The position numbers and the translations under genes are program-made. A stretch of 64,000 bases of DNA, from positions 182,943-246,942 of the forward strand of contig CAXXVQ010000002.1 of NCBI GenBank assembly GCA_963662245.2. Direction: 5' to 3'. Positions 33,286-41,481 of the stretch are shown here, one piece after another. The notes below the pieces were generated by a model that worked only from the letters and a program-made list of their open reading frames with translations, had not been told where the DNA came from and searched no databases. This stretch comes from JAFGVL01 sp963662245. Its GTDB lineage: Bacteria > Bacteroidota > Bacteroidia > Bacteroidales > Paludibacteraceae. The first letter of the stretch is position 1. The number at the start of each line of letters is the position of its first letter.

Positions 33286-33750
33286 TTAAAAATCTGCAAC
33301 TAAACTCCACTCAATCTGTGGATTCAATCCTAATTCTTTAGTCATTTCAGCAATAAACTCTTTTTCAGAACTCCGTCCTATCCAAGCTAAAGCATCATCC
33401 ATATTCCTGAAAAATCTCACATTTTCATTTGATTTTAAACGAATAAAATGCTCAACATACACTTTCTGATTTTCAGTTGAGATTAATATTGCATTCTTAT
33501 GCATGTCACCATATTTTATATTCTTCTCTTTCAAAAAATCACAAAATCCATCTACATTTATTAATAATGTATCAAAGAATGTGTCTCGATAATCTGATAT
33601 AACATCATAAAAATAAGAAAATTCAGGATCTTTACTTTGAATCGTTTTTGTATTGGCAATACTATCAGGAAGCACGGTTCCTTTGAATACTTCAATTACT
33701 AAACTTCTATCCTTAAAAACAGCATAATCGCTGTAAAGTTTCTTTTCCAT
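33286..33750 (-). CDS. Hypothetical protein, 154 residues
   Basis: No signal peptide or membrane segment. The sequence (MEKKLYSDYAVFKDRSLVIE, then VYVEHFIRLKSNENVRFFRN, MDDALAWIGRS) suggests an alpha/beta protein. The 'F-R-N-M-D-D-A-L-A-W-I' end is reminiscent of SpoIIAA-like/STAS proteins, but the match is weak. It stands alone, with neighbours on both sides in the same orientation and its own 5' gap. Role unknown. Confidence 0.6.
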   Translation of the reverse strand: MEKKLYSDYAVFKDRSLVIEVFKGTVLPDSIANTKTIQSKDPEFSYFYDVISDYRDTFFDTLLINVDGFCDFLKEKNIKYGDMHKNAILISTENQKVYVEHFIRLKSNENVRFFRNMDDALAWIGRSSEKEFIAEMTKELGLNPQIEWSLVADF

Positions 33751-33815
33751 AGATTTTTCAGGTTGGTACCATGCAAATCTATAAAAAACTTAACAAATTT
33801 CCTACAAACCCCTAT

Positions 33816-34310
33816 TTATAGTGTTAATTGCACAATTATATCTGACAGATTTGAAAACGAACCAAGTAATTCTTCTCTTTTTGCTAACTCAAAATCGTCA
33901 AAATCAAATCCCGGGGCCACAGTGCACCCAACAAGCGAATATGTATTATCATCAACAACTGTGGCTGCAAACCAATCACCGGCCTTTACTACAAACTGAG
34001 GTTGCTCACCATTTAAAATATCATTGCCTACAATCTGTGTAGCATATTCTCCATTAGGTGAAATTATATGCAAACAAATAGCTGAACCTTTATAATAATG
34101 CCAAATTTCATCTTGCTTTATTCTATGAAAAGCAGAAAATTTACCTGATGGTAATAAAAAATAGATTCCGGTAGCGTAATTTCGTTCTCCTTCGATAGCT
34201 ACAGGAAGACTATCATTTTTAATTACACCTTCACTTCTGTAAATTTCTTTGAAATAACCACCTTCAGGATGAGGTTGTAAACCTAATTTTTCAACAATTT
34301 GCTCTGTCAT
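33816..34310 (-). CDS. DUF985 cupin protein
   Basis: A 164-residue cupin of the DUF985 family. It starts MTEQIVEKLGLQPHPEGGYF and has EIYRSEG, LLPSGKFSAFHRIKQDEIWH with the usual cupin His and Glu, the VVKAGDWFAATVVDD segment and GCTVAPGFDFDDFELAKRE. The structurally studied yeast relative YML079W binds a ligand of unknown identity. It is probably monocistronic. Confidence 0.88.
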   Translation of the reverse strand: MTEQIVEKLGLQPHPEGGYFKEIYRSEGVIKNDSLPVAIEGERNYATGIYFLLPSGKFSAFHRIKQDEIWHYYKGSAICLHIISPNGEYATQIVGNDILNGEQPQFVVKAGDWFAATVVDDNTYSLVGCTVAPGFDFDDFELAKREELLGSFSNLSDIIVQLTL

Positions 34311-34333
34311 AATCCTTTACATTATTTTAAACA

Positions 34334-34363
34334 AATAGAGACGCCCAAATTGAGCGTCTCTAT
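34334..34363 (-). terminator. Terminator after the methylmalonyl-CoA mutase genes
   Basis: AATAGAGACGC (34334-34344) pairs perfectly with GCGTCTCTATT (34353-34363). On the minus strand it is followed by TGTTT, so the U tract is weak. Confidence 0.8.
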
Positions 34364-34383
34364 TTTAATTATATAATCATTTA

Positions 34384-36537
34384 TTAGATTAAATCTTCAG
34401 CACTACCATTCTCCATTTCACCTAGTAAAATTTCCATGATAGCAACTGCTGCTTTTGATACTGATGTACCAGGACCAAAGATTGCAGCAACACCAGCCTT
34501 ATAAAGATAATCATAATCTTGCGCTGGAATTACACCACCAGCAATTACAATAATATCTTCACGACCAAGCTTTTGTAGCTCTTCAATCACCTGTGGCACT
34601 AAAGTTTTGTGACCTGCCGCAAGAGAAGAAACTCCCATTACATGCACATCATTTTCAACAGCTTGTTTTGCAGCTTCAGCTGGAGTTTGGAACAACGGCC
34701 CCATATCTACATCAAATCCACAATCAGCATAACCTGTTGCTACTACTTTTGCACCACGGTCGTGACCATCTTGACCCATTTTAGCAATCATGATACGAGG
34801 TTGACGACCATCAATTTTAGCGAACTCAGCTGTAAGATCACAAGCTTTTTGGAAATCCGCATCGTTTTTAGTTTCTGATGAATACACGCCTGATATAGTT
34901 CTAATAGTTGCTTTATAACGACCTGCGACAGCTTCGCAAGCATCTGAAATCTCACCTAAAGAAGCACGAACACGAGCAGCCTCAACAGCTAATTCAAGCA
35001 AGTTACCCTTACCTGTTTCAGCACATTTTGTAATCGCAGCTAAAGCAGCTTTTACTTCAGCTTCATTACGGTTAGCACGCAAATCTTTCAGACGATCGAT
35101 TTGTTGTAAACGCACTGCTGTATTGTCTACTTCTAAGATGTCGATTGGATCTTCTTTTGCTAAGCGATATTTATTTACACCAACAATAGTTTGTGCTCCA
35201 GAGTCGATACGAGCTTGAGTACGAGCAGCTGCTTCCTCAATACGCATTTTAGGAACACCTGTTTCAATCGCTGCTGCCATACCACCAAGTTCTTCTACTT
35301 CTTGAATCAATGCCCAAGCTTTATCAACAAGCTCTTGAGTTAATGATTCAACATAGTAAGAACCTGCCCATGGGTCAACTTCTTTACAGATATTTGTTTC
35401 TTCTTGAATATAAATTTGAGTATTACGAGCAATACGAGCAGAGAAATCTGTTGGCAACGCAATAGCCTCATCCAATGCATTTGTATGTAATGATTGAGTA
35501 TGACCCAAAGCAGCACCCATTGCTTCAATTGCTGTGCGACCAACATTATTGAATGGATCTTGCTCAGTCAATGACCAACCTGAAGTTTGCGAGTGAGTAC
35601 GCAATGCCAATGATTTAGGGTTTTTAGGATTAAATTGTTGAACAATTTTAGCCCATAATAAACGACCGGCACGCATTTTAGCAATCTCCATAAAGTGATT
35701 CATTCCGATTGCCCAGAAGAATGATAAACGAGGTGCAAATGCATCTATATCCATTCCTGCATTAACTCCGGCACGAAGATATTCTAAACCATCTGCTAAT
35801 GTATATGCTAACTCAATATCTGCAGTTGCACCAGCTTCTTGCATGTGGTAACCGGAGATAGAGATTGAGTTAAACTTAGGCATTTTTTGAGATGTATATT
35901 CGAAGATATCTGCGATAATCTTCATAGAGAACTTAGGTGGGTAAATGTATGTGTTACGCACCATAAACTCTTTCAAAATATCATTTTGAATAGTACCGGC
36001 CATTTCATCCAACTTAGCTCCTTGCTCTAAACCAGCATTGATATAGAATGCCAAAATTGGAAGTACCGCACCATTCATTGTCATAGATACTGACATTTTA
36101 TTCAATGGAATTCCATCAAATAACACTTTCATATCTTCAACTGAACAAATAGATACACCCGCTTTACCAACATCACCAACAACACGATCATGATCTGCAT
36201 CATATCCACGGTGTGTAGCCAAGTCAAATGCTACAGAAAGACCTTTTTGACCTGAAGCTAAGTTACGACGATAAAATGCGTTAGACTCTTGAGCTGTAGA
36301 GAATCCTGCATACTGACGAATAGTCCAAGGACGCATTGCATACATCATTGAGTATGGACCTCTTAAAAACGGAGGTAATCCGGCAGCATAATTTAAATGT
36401 TCCATACCTGCCAAATCAGCTTTGGTATAGATTGGTTTCACTGCAATTTGCTCAGCAGTTAACCAGTTACTTTCAACTGATGGTGCAGGTGCTGCAGCTA
36501 CATCAGCGATATTTATTTTTTTAAAATCTGGTTTCAT
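34384..36537 (-). CDS. mutB: Methylmalonyl-CoA mutase, catalytic large subunit
   Basis: The B12-dependent enzyme interconverts succinyl-CoA and R-methylmalonyl-CoA in propionate formation. The 717-residue product starts at ATG 36537 (MKPDFKKINIADVAAAPAPS); the longer frame to 36588 only translates an intergenic repeat. The catalytic barrel (LPPFLRGPYSMMYAMRPWTI, SVAFDLATHRGYDADHDR) is followed by the C-terminal cobalamin domain with the DxHxxG signature KMGQDGHDRGAKVVATGYAD. It is transcribed after mutA. No MeaB GTPase is nearby. Confidence 0.96.
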   Translation of the reverse strand: MKPDFKKINIADVAAAPAPSVESNWLTAEQIAVKPIYTKADLAGMEHLNYAAGLPPFLRGPYSMMYAMRPWTIRQYAGFSTAQESNAFYRRNLASGQKGLSVAFDLATHRGYDADHDRVVGDVGKAGVSICSVEDMKVLFDGIPLNKMSVSMTMNGAVLPILAFYINAGLEQGAKLDEMAGTIQNDILKEFMVRNTYIYPPKFSMKIIADIFEYTSQKMPKFNSISISGYHMQEAGATADIELAYTLADGLEYLRAGVNAGMDIDAFAPRLSFFWAIGMNHFMEIAKMRAGRLLWAKIVQQFNPKNPKSLALRTHSQTSGWSLTEQDPFNNVGRTAIEAMGAALGHTQSLHTNALDEAIALPTDFSARIARNTQIYIQEETNICKEVDPWAGSYYVESLTQELVDKAWALIQEVEELGGMAAAIETGVPKMRIEEAAARTQARIDSGAQTIVGVNKYRLAKEDPIDILEVDNTAVRLQQIDRLKDLRANRNEAEVKAALAAITKCAETGKGNLLELAVEAARVRASLGEISDACEAVAGRYKATIRTISGVYSSETKNDADFQKACDLTAEFAKIDGRQPRIMIAKMGQDGHDRGAKVVATGYADCGFDVDMGPLFQTPAEAAKQAVENDVHVMGVSSLAAGHKTLVPQVIEELQKLGREDIIVIAGGVIPAQDYDYLYKAGVAAIFGPGTSVSKAAVAIMEILLGEMENGSAEDLI

Positions 36538-36544
36538 TTTTTTA

Positions 36545-36635
36545 GATTCTTTTACCCCTAATCCCCTAAAGGGGACTTTTGAAAACATCTCACAGATGTA
36601 GATTTACCAAAGCCCCCTTTAGGGGGTTGGGGGTG
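36545..36635. repeat. 'CCCCTAATCCCCTAAAGGGG' type repeat
   Basis: At 36556-36577 a word resembling CCCCTAATCCCCTAAAGGGG and at 36610-36634 its inverted form (CCCCCTTTAGGGGGTTGGGG) fill the mutA-mutB gap, facing each other. The same GC-rich word is a common dispersed intergenic repeat in Bacteroidota. Confidence 0.75.
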
Positions 36636-36643
36636 TATTATTC

Positions 36644-38491
36644 TTATTTTACTAAAACTGAATTAAATGTTCTCAAAGTTTCAAGCACATTTGATTTCAC
36701 ATTAACGAAATATTCAATGCCTTGAGCTTTTAATTCATCCATGCAAGCTGGAGCTCCGGCAACAACAAAAATTTGTTTTCCACCGATAGCTTTATACGCT
36801 GCAGGAGCAAGTTCTGTATATTCATCATCACTTGAACAAAGCACGATGATATCAGCACCTGCCTTTTGAGCAGCTTCAACACCTTCTTCTACAGTTTTGA
36901 AACCTAAATTATCAATTACTTCATATCCTGCACAAGCAAAGAAGTTACAAGAGAACTGAGCACGAGCCAAACGGAATGCTAAATTACCAATAGTCAACAT
37001 AAACGCTTTTGGCTTTTTAGAAGCTGATTCAGTTGCAAAACGAAGAGCTTCAAATTCTTCAGCAGCACGCAATGGTTTTAATGTCTCTATCTCAGATTGA
37101 CAGTCACAACTTGCATCATCTTTCAATGTTACTTTTGCACCGGCAACCTCTGTAAAGTTAGGAAACTGGTTAGTTCCTAATAAGATTTCACGACGAGAAG
37201 AAACTGCTTTCATTCGAGATGCTGCTGTTTCTCTAATTTCTTTTTGAACACTACCGGCTTTAATCGCAGCATAGAAACCACCTTCATCTTCAACAGCTAA
37301 GAATAATTCCCAAGCTTTTTCTGCAACCTGTTTGGTAAGTGTTTCAATATAATATGAACCCGCACCTGGGTCAACTACTTTATCAAAGTTTGATTCTTCT
37401 TTCAACAATAATTGTTGGTTACGAGCAATACGCTCAGAGAATTCATCTGATGTTTTATAAGTTACATCATATGGTAAAACTGTCAATGAGTTAACGCCAC
37501 CTAAAGAAGCACTCATAGCTTCAGTCTGTGTGCGAAGCATATTTACATTCGCATCAAAAATAGTTTTATTAAATAATGATGTTTCTGCGTGAGAATACAT
37601 TTTAGCAGCTTCTTCATCTGCTTGGTAAGCATCAACTATTTTTGCCCATAATAAACGAGCTGCGCGGAATTTAGCAATTTCCATAAAATAGTTACCACCC
37701 ACACCAAATTGGAATTTGATATTTTTAGCTGCTACTGATTTATCAATACCTGCTTCTGTAAGAAAAGAAAGATATTCATTACCCCAAGCTAAGGCATAAC
37801 CTAATTCTTGAGCTACAAAAGCACCAGCATTACTGAATACACTAGCAGTTACTGTTACAACACGGAAGTTTGGTAATGCTGATGTAGCCTCAACAAGGGT
37901 TTTACCTATTGATGCAATTTCTTCTTTTGACATTTCTTTACCAATTTGCAACATGCGCAAAAATGGGTCAAAGCAAAGAGAACCAATAACTTTTTCTGAA
38001 TCATAACCTTTGCTTTTGCAATAGTCAACAAATAAAGTTGTAAACTCAACAGCTGATTTTACAACTATGCGAAAGTTTAATTCTACACAATCAACTGCAA
38101 TCCCGTCTAACAATGCAGCAAAGGTTTCAGCAGTAACTTCTTTTGTTTTAAACACAAAGCCTAAAGAATTAATCCCTTTATTAAGGATATCAAGAGCTTT
38201 TGCATTCGCATCTTTTGCGGATTCTACTAGTATATCCTGACGAACATACCATTCATTATCAGTTTTAGTTCCTCGTACATAAGGAAATTTACCTGGAGCG
38301 GATTCAGTAGTAGCTAAACCTGCAATATCTTCTTGACGATAAAAAGGTTGTACACTAAAGCCTTCATTAGTTTTCCATACGAGTTTTCTATCAAAGTCGG
38401 CTCCTTTTAAGTCGGCTGTGATTTTATCCATCCATTCCTGAGTAGAAATGGCTGGAAACTCAGCAAACAAATTCTGTTTATTTTCTGCCAT
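36644..38491 (-). CDS. mutA: Methylmalonyl-CoA mutase, small subunit
   Basis: A 615-residue paralog of MutB that forms the heterodimer but does not bind B12. It has the barrel segments WYVRQDILVESAKDANAKAL, FQFGVGGNYFMEIAKFRAAR and the SLFNKTIFDANVNMLRTQTE region. In the C-terminal domain the DxHxxG cobalamin motif is missing: the place reads LTIGNLAFRLARAQFSC, the expected state of the small subunit. Normal length. It is the first gene of the mutA-mutB pair. Confidence 0.95.
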   Translation of the reverse strand: MAENKQNLFAEFPAISTQEWMDKITADLKGADFDRKLVWKTNEGFSVQPFYRQEDIAGLATTESAPGKFPYVRGTKTDNEWYVRQDILVESAKDANAKALDILNKGINSLGFVFKTKEVTAETFAALLDGIAVDCVELNFRIVVKSAVEFTTLFVDYCKSKGYDSEKVIGSLCFDPFLRMLQIGKEMSKEEIASIGKTLVEATSALPNFRVVTVTASVFSNAGAFVAQELGYALAWGNEYLSFLTEAGIDKSVAAKNIKFQFGVGGNYFMEIAKFRAARLLWAKIVDAYQADEEAAKMYSHAETSLFNKTIFDANVNMLRTQTEAMSASLGGVNSLTVLPYDVTYKTSDEFSERIARNQQLLLKEESNFDKVVDPGAGSYYIETLTKQVAEKAWELFLAVEDEGGFYAAIKAGSVQKEIRETAASRMKAVSSRREILLGTNQFPNFTEVAGAKVTLKDDASCDCQSEIETLKPLRAAEEFEALRFATESASKKPKAFMLTIGNLAFRLARAQFSCNFFACAGYEVIDNLGFKTVEEGVEAAQKAGADIIVLCSSDDEYTELAPAAYKAIGGKQIFVVAGAPACMDELKAQGIEYFVNVKSNVLETLRTFNSVLVK

Positions 38492-38618
38492 AATATTAGT
38501 GTGGGTTAATTTTTTATGAAAGGCACAAATTTACAGTATTTAATTGAGTTCGAGACCTCATTAAAGAAATTTTTCATTATTTATTCGTTAAAAAAATACC
38601 CATCAAATCTTAAAAATA

Positions 38619-38650
38619 AAAATCCTATTGATATAATATCAACAGGATTT
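38619..38650 (-). terminator. Terminator after tRNA-Leu
   Basis: AAATCCTATTGATAT and ATATCAACAGGATTT (38620-38650) form a hairpin with one mismatch. On the minus strand TTTATTTTTAAG follows. Confidence 0.75.
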
Positions 38651-38658
38651 AATATTTG

Positions 38659-38742
38659 TACGCTGAATGAGACTCGAACTCACACGAGCTTGCGCTCACT
38701 ACCCCCTCAAAGTAGCGTGTCTACCAATTCCACCACCAACGC
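38659..38742 (-). tRNA. tRNA-Leu (anticodon GAG)
   Basis: An 84-nt tRNA with long variable arm (GAGC/GCTC). The anticodon stem CTACT/GGTAG encloses the loop TTGAGGG, anticodon GAG. The T arm is GTGAG-TTCGAGT-CTCAT. The acceptor stem GCGTTGG/TCAGCGT has G-U pairs at both ends. The discriminator is A; CCA is not encoded. It lies 20 nt after nspC and shares its strand, so it may be co-transcribed. Confidence 0.9.
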
Positions 38743-38761
38743 ATATACAAGATAATTACAA

Positions 38762-39901
38762 CTAACTCATTCTATTTTTATAATCCTCGTAAACAAATTC
38801 ACGAACTAATTTGAATTCATCATCGTTTGTCCAAATACCAATGGATGGATGAGAAACACCATTAAACATGGTTGTTTTCACCATGGTATAATGAATCATA
38901 TCTAAAAACACAACTCTATCGCCCACTTGCAAGTCATTTTCAAAAGACCAGTCTCCATAGAAATCTCCAGACAAACAAGAATTACCGCCCATTCGATAAG
39001 CTGTTTTACCTTCTACAGCATCTGTAGCTCCAAGTATAGCCGGCTTATATGGCATCTCCAAGCAATCAGGCATATGACAAGCAAAAGAAACATCTAACAT
39101 AGCTGTTGTAATTCCATGGTTAGACACAATATCCTGAACTGTTGAAACCAGTTCACCTGTTTGCCACACAAAAGCTGAACCTGGTTCTAAAATCACATGT
39201 AAGTGTGGATATTTTGCTTTAAAAGCTTTTAATACTGAAACCAAATGTTCTGTATCATATCCCTGACGAGTCATTAAATGCCCACCACCCATGTTAATCC
39301 ATTTTATTTGAGAGAAAAACTTCCCAAATTTCTCTTCTACAGCTTTCAATGTATTTTCTAGATCATAAGAATAAGATTCACATAGTGTGTGAAAGTGTAG
39401 TCCTTCAATTCCTTCCGGCAGTTTATCACCCAACTCATCAGCAATTATTCCCAAACGAGAGCCAGGAGCACAGGGATTATATAAATCCGTTTCTACATCC
39501 GAAAATTCAGGATTCACACGCAAACCACATGAAACTTTTTTACTTGATATAAGTATTTGAGGATAAAAACGCTCGAACTGAGCTTTTGAATTAAAAGTAA
39601 TGTGACTACTACAAGCCATAATTTGAGGAAACTCCTTTTCTGTATATACAGGAGCGTAAGTATGAGCTAAACTCCCCATCTCCTCATAAGCCAAACGAGC
39701 TTCAGCTAATGAACTAGCAGTAGTATATTTAAAATATTCTTTTATTATAGGGAAAGCACTCCACATGGCAAATGCCTTAAATGCCATGATGATTTCGACC
39801 TCTGCTTTTTCTTTAACCGATTTAATTAAAGATAGGTTTCGTCTTAGTCTTGTTTCATCCAACACAAAACAAGGTGACGGTAATTGACTGTAATCGATCA
39901 T
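38762..39901 (-). CDS. nspC: Carboxynorspermidine decarboxylase
   Basis: A PLP enzyme of the alanine-racemase fold that makes spermidine or norspermidine from the carboxy form. The 379-residue product has the PLP lysine in MAFKAFAMW near residue 42, LHFHTLCES, the PLP-phosphate segment EPGSAFVW and the substrate-Cys region MGGNSCLSGDFYGDW. Length is typical. It starts 3 nt after a TonB_C gene, with the carboxynorspermidine synthase about 1.6 kb upstream on the same strand, so the two form the alternative aspartate-semialdehyde polyamine route. Confidence 0.93.
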   Translation of the reverse strand: MIDYSQLPSPCFVLDETRLRRNLSLIKSVKEKAEVEIIMAFKAFAMWSAFPIIKEYFKYTTASSLAEARLAYEEMGSLAHTYAPVYTEKEFPQIMACSSHITFNSKAQFERFYPQILISSKKVSCGLRVNPEFSDVETDLYNPCAPGSRLGIIADELGDKLPEGIEGLHFHTLCESYSYDLENTLKAVEEKFGKFFSQIKWINMGGGHLMTRQGYDTEHLVSVLKAFKAKYPHLHVILEPGSAFVWQTGELVSTVQDIVSNHGITTAMLDVSFACHMPDCLEMPYKPAILGATDAVEGKTAYRMGGNSCLSGDFYGDWSFENDLQVGDRVVFLDMIHYTMVKTTMFNGVSHPSIGIWTNDDEFKLVREFVYEDYKNRMS

Positions 39902-39904
39902 ATT

Positions 39905-40336
39905 TTAATATTGACTAGATCTTGCTCTATTTTCTTCAAATCCCAGACGGATTCTTAAATTAATTGTATCCTCCGAACAAACCGGAAATCCATCTAAAGT
40001 TGCCGGCTCCCAAGCCGGCATCGAACTTACCGCTTTTACAATTTCATCATCCAAACATTTTGCAATAGGTGTATCTACTTTCACATCCCAAAGCTTACCA
40101 TTTGTATCCACAATAAAAGTCACCATTATTCGACCTTGATAACTTTGATTACCACAACGCCAAAGGATATTTTTATAGATGAACTTAAACATTTCATCTT
40201 CACCCCCAACATACTCAGCTCTTTTCTCTATTTGACTATGCTTAAACACTCTCCAACAATCAGTTATTGAAGGCTTTTCAGCAAAAACAAAAATGGAGGT
40301 TAAATATAAAAATGATATAACAAGAACTTTCTTCAT
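39905..40336 (-). CDS. Stand-alone TonB_C domain protein, exported (third of three)
   Basis: A 143-residue protein with signal peptide MKKVLVISFLYLTSIFVFAE and a TonB C-terminal domain: YQGRIMVTFIVDTNGKLWDV, VDTPIAKCLDDEIVKAVSSM and PAWEPATLDGFP. Unlike true TonB it has no membrane anchor and no Pro-rich spacer, and it ends in a charged tail. It has extra cysteines (near DCWRVF, RCGNQS, ICSEDT). Its stop lies 3 nt before nspC, so it is in the polyamine transcript. Role unknown. Confidence 0.82.
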   Translation of the reverse strand: MKKVLVISFLYLTSIFVFAEKPSITDCWRVFKHSQIEKRAEYVGGEDEMFKFIYKNILWRCGNQSYQGRIMVTFIVDTNGKLWDVKVDTPIAKCLDDEIVKAVSSMPAWEPATLDGFPVCSEDTINLRIRLGFEENRARSSQY

Positions 40337-40356
40337 TTACAAGATGAGCTTATATA

Positions 40357-40779
40357 TTATTTTGCTAAATGGAAACCAATTATTAGTGATGTTTTCATAA
40401 TGACATTATACATACCATTTTTACCCGGAATCCAATCTTTCATCCCCTCAACCAAACGAACTGCTTCTGCATCGATACTTTTGCAGACACCTTTTTTAAC
40501 TTCAATATTTTTCACAGCACCATCTGTATCTACAAAAAACACTAACTCTACATCACCTTCAAGCCCTTGAGCTTTGGCATCTTCAGGATAAATAAGATTA
40601 CTATAAATATATTTACTCATTGCAGCTTTACCACCTTTATATGTGGGAGCTTTCTTCGCAGAAGTAAATCCTAGCTGTTCTGCTTTTTCGGCTTGTACTG
40701 CTGGCTCATTCACAAAACCTTGAGCTGAAACCGCCATCACAATACTAAAGAAAAAACAGGTCAAAAATGATTTAATCAT
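40357..40779 (-). CDS. Stand-alone TonB_C domain protein, exported (second of three)
   Basis: A 140-residue protein starting at ATG 40779 (MIKSFLTCFFFSIVMAVSAQ, a signal peptide). A frame from a TTG at 40797 is less likely. The TonB_C domain (YKGGKAAMSKYIYSNLIYPE, GDVELVFFVDTDGAVKNIEV, VEGMKDWIPGKNG) is complete. A -7 element TATCTTTG lies at 40840-40847 (minus strand), so this gene probably begins the unit with the next TonB_C gene, nspC and tRNA-Leu. Function unknown. Confidence 0.82.
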   Translation of the reverse strand: MIKSFLTCFFFSIVMAVSAQGFVNEPAVQAEKAEQLGFTSAKKAPTYKGGKAAMSKYIYSNLIYPEDAKAQGLEGDVELVFFVDTDGAVKNIEVKKGVCKSIDAEAVRLVEGMKDWIPGKNGMYNVIMKTSLIIGFHLAK

Positions 40780-40839
40780 AATATTCTTTTTTATCAATTA
40801 TATAACTCTACACTAAACAGTAATAGTATATTGTATTTG

Positions 40840-40847
40840 CAAAGATA
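40840..40847 (-). promoter_or_regulatory. Probable -7 element of the TonB_C-nspC unit
   Basis: The plus-strand CAAAGATA reads TATCTTTG on the minus strand, 61 nt before the ATG. The -33 position (complement of 40867-40870) is GTTA, only a partial match. Confidence 0.4.
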
Positions 40848-40883
40848 AGGGTTTATCATGGAATTTTAACTTTTGTCATTTAA

Positions 40884-40923
40884 AACAAAAAAGAGCGAAT
40901 AACACATTCATCATCAGCTCTTT
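40884..40923 (-). terminator. Terminator after the first TonB_C gene
   Basis: AAAGAGC (40890-40896) pairs with GCTCTTT (40917-40923). On the minus strand TTTTTTGTTTT follows. The word AAAGAGCGAATAACA is shared with the terminator at 41423-41461. Confidence 0.7.
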
Positions 40924-40956
40924 AAATTCATATTACTAAAACAATCATTAAAACAA

Positions 40957-41358
40957 CTATTCTGAAATCCTAAATAAGATAGGAAGGGTATACTTCACCC
41001 GTACAGGTTCACCATCCATTTCTCCCGGCACCCATCTTGGCATTAATTTCACTACTCGAACAGCCTCCTTATCTAAATCTTTATCAACACCTTTCACTAC
41101 TTCCACATCAGATACCGAGCCATCTCTTTCAACTACAAATTGCAAAATCACACGCCCTTGAACGCCTTTCTTCTTGGCTTTCTTCGGATAACTCATTTGA
41201 TTTCCTAGAAACTCATACAGTCTTTGAACTCCACCTTCAAACTCTGGCGACTTTTGAACCTCTACATATACCACATCCTCGTCTTCATTTACATCTTGAG
41301 CAAACAACATCGGCGAAAACACCAACATTAACAAAAACAAAACATATTTTTTCATCAT
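40957..41358 (-). CDS. Stand-alone TonB_C domain protein, exported (first of three)
   Basis: A 133-residue protein with signal peptide MMKKYVLFLLMLVFSPMLFA and a TonB C-terminal domain: VQKSPEFEGGVQRLYEFLGN, QGRVILQFVVERDGSVSDVE, VVKLMPRWVPGEMDGE. It lacks the N-terminal membrane helix of a true TonB, so the domain is periplasmic and free. Terminators of nearly the same sequence lie on both sides, so it is a separate transcript. It could bind outer-membrane receptors or act in signalling. Confidence 0.85.
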   Translation of the reverse strand: MMKKYVLFLLMLVFSPMLFAQDVNEDEDVVYVEVQKSPEFEGGVQRLYEFLGNQMSYPKKAKKKGVQGRVILQFVVERDGSVSDVEVVKGVDKDLDKEAVRVVKLMPRWVPGEMDGEPVRVKYTLPILFRISE

Positions 41359-41422
41359 TCTTAAATTATTTAATATTTACGCAAATATAAAAGAATCCTA
41401 AGAAGAATTAACTTTACAGTCT

Positions 41423-41461
41423 AAAAAAAAGAGCGAATAACATATTAGTTATCCGCTCTTT
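41423..41461 (-). terminator. Terminator after carboxynorspermidine synthase
   Basis: AAAGAGCG (41428-41435) pairs with CGCTCTTT (41454-41461), and ATAAC/GTTAT lengthen the stem. On the minus strand a run of T follows. Confidence 0.85.
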
Positions 41462-41481
41462 AATATTTAGATTTTCATCTC

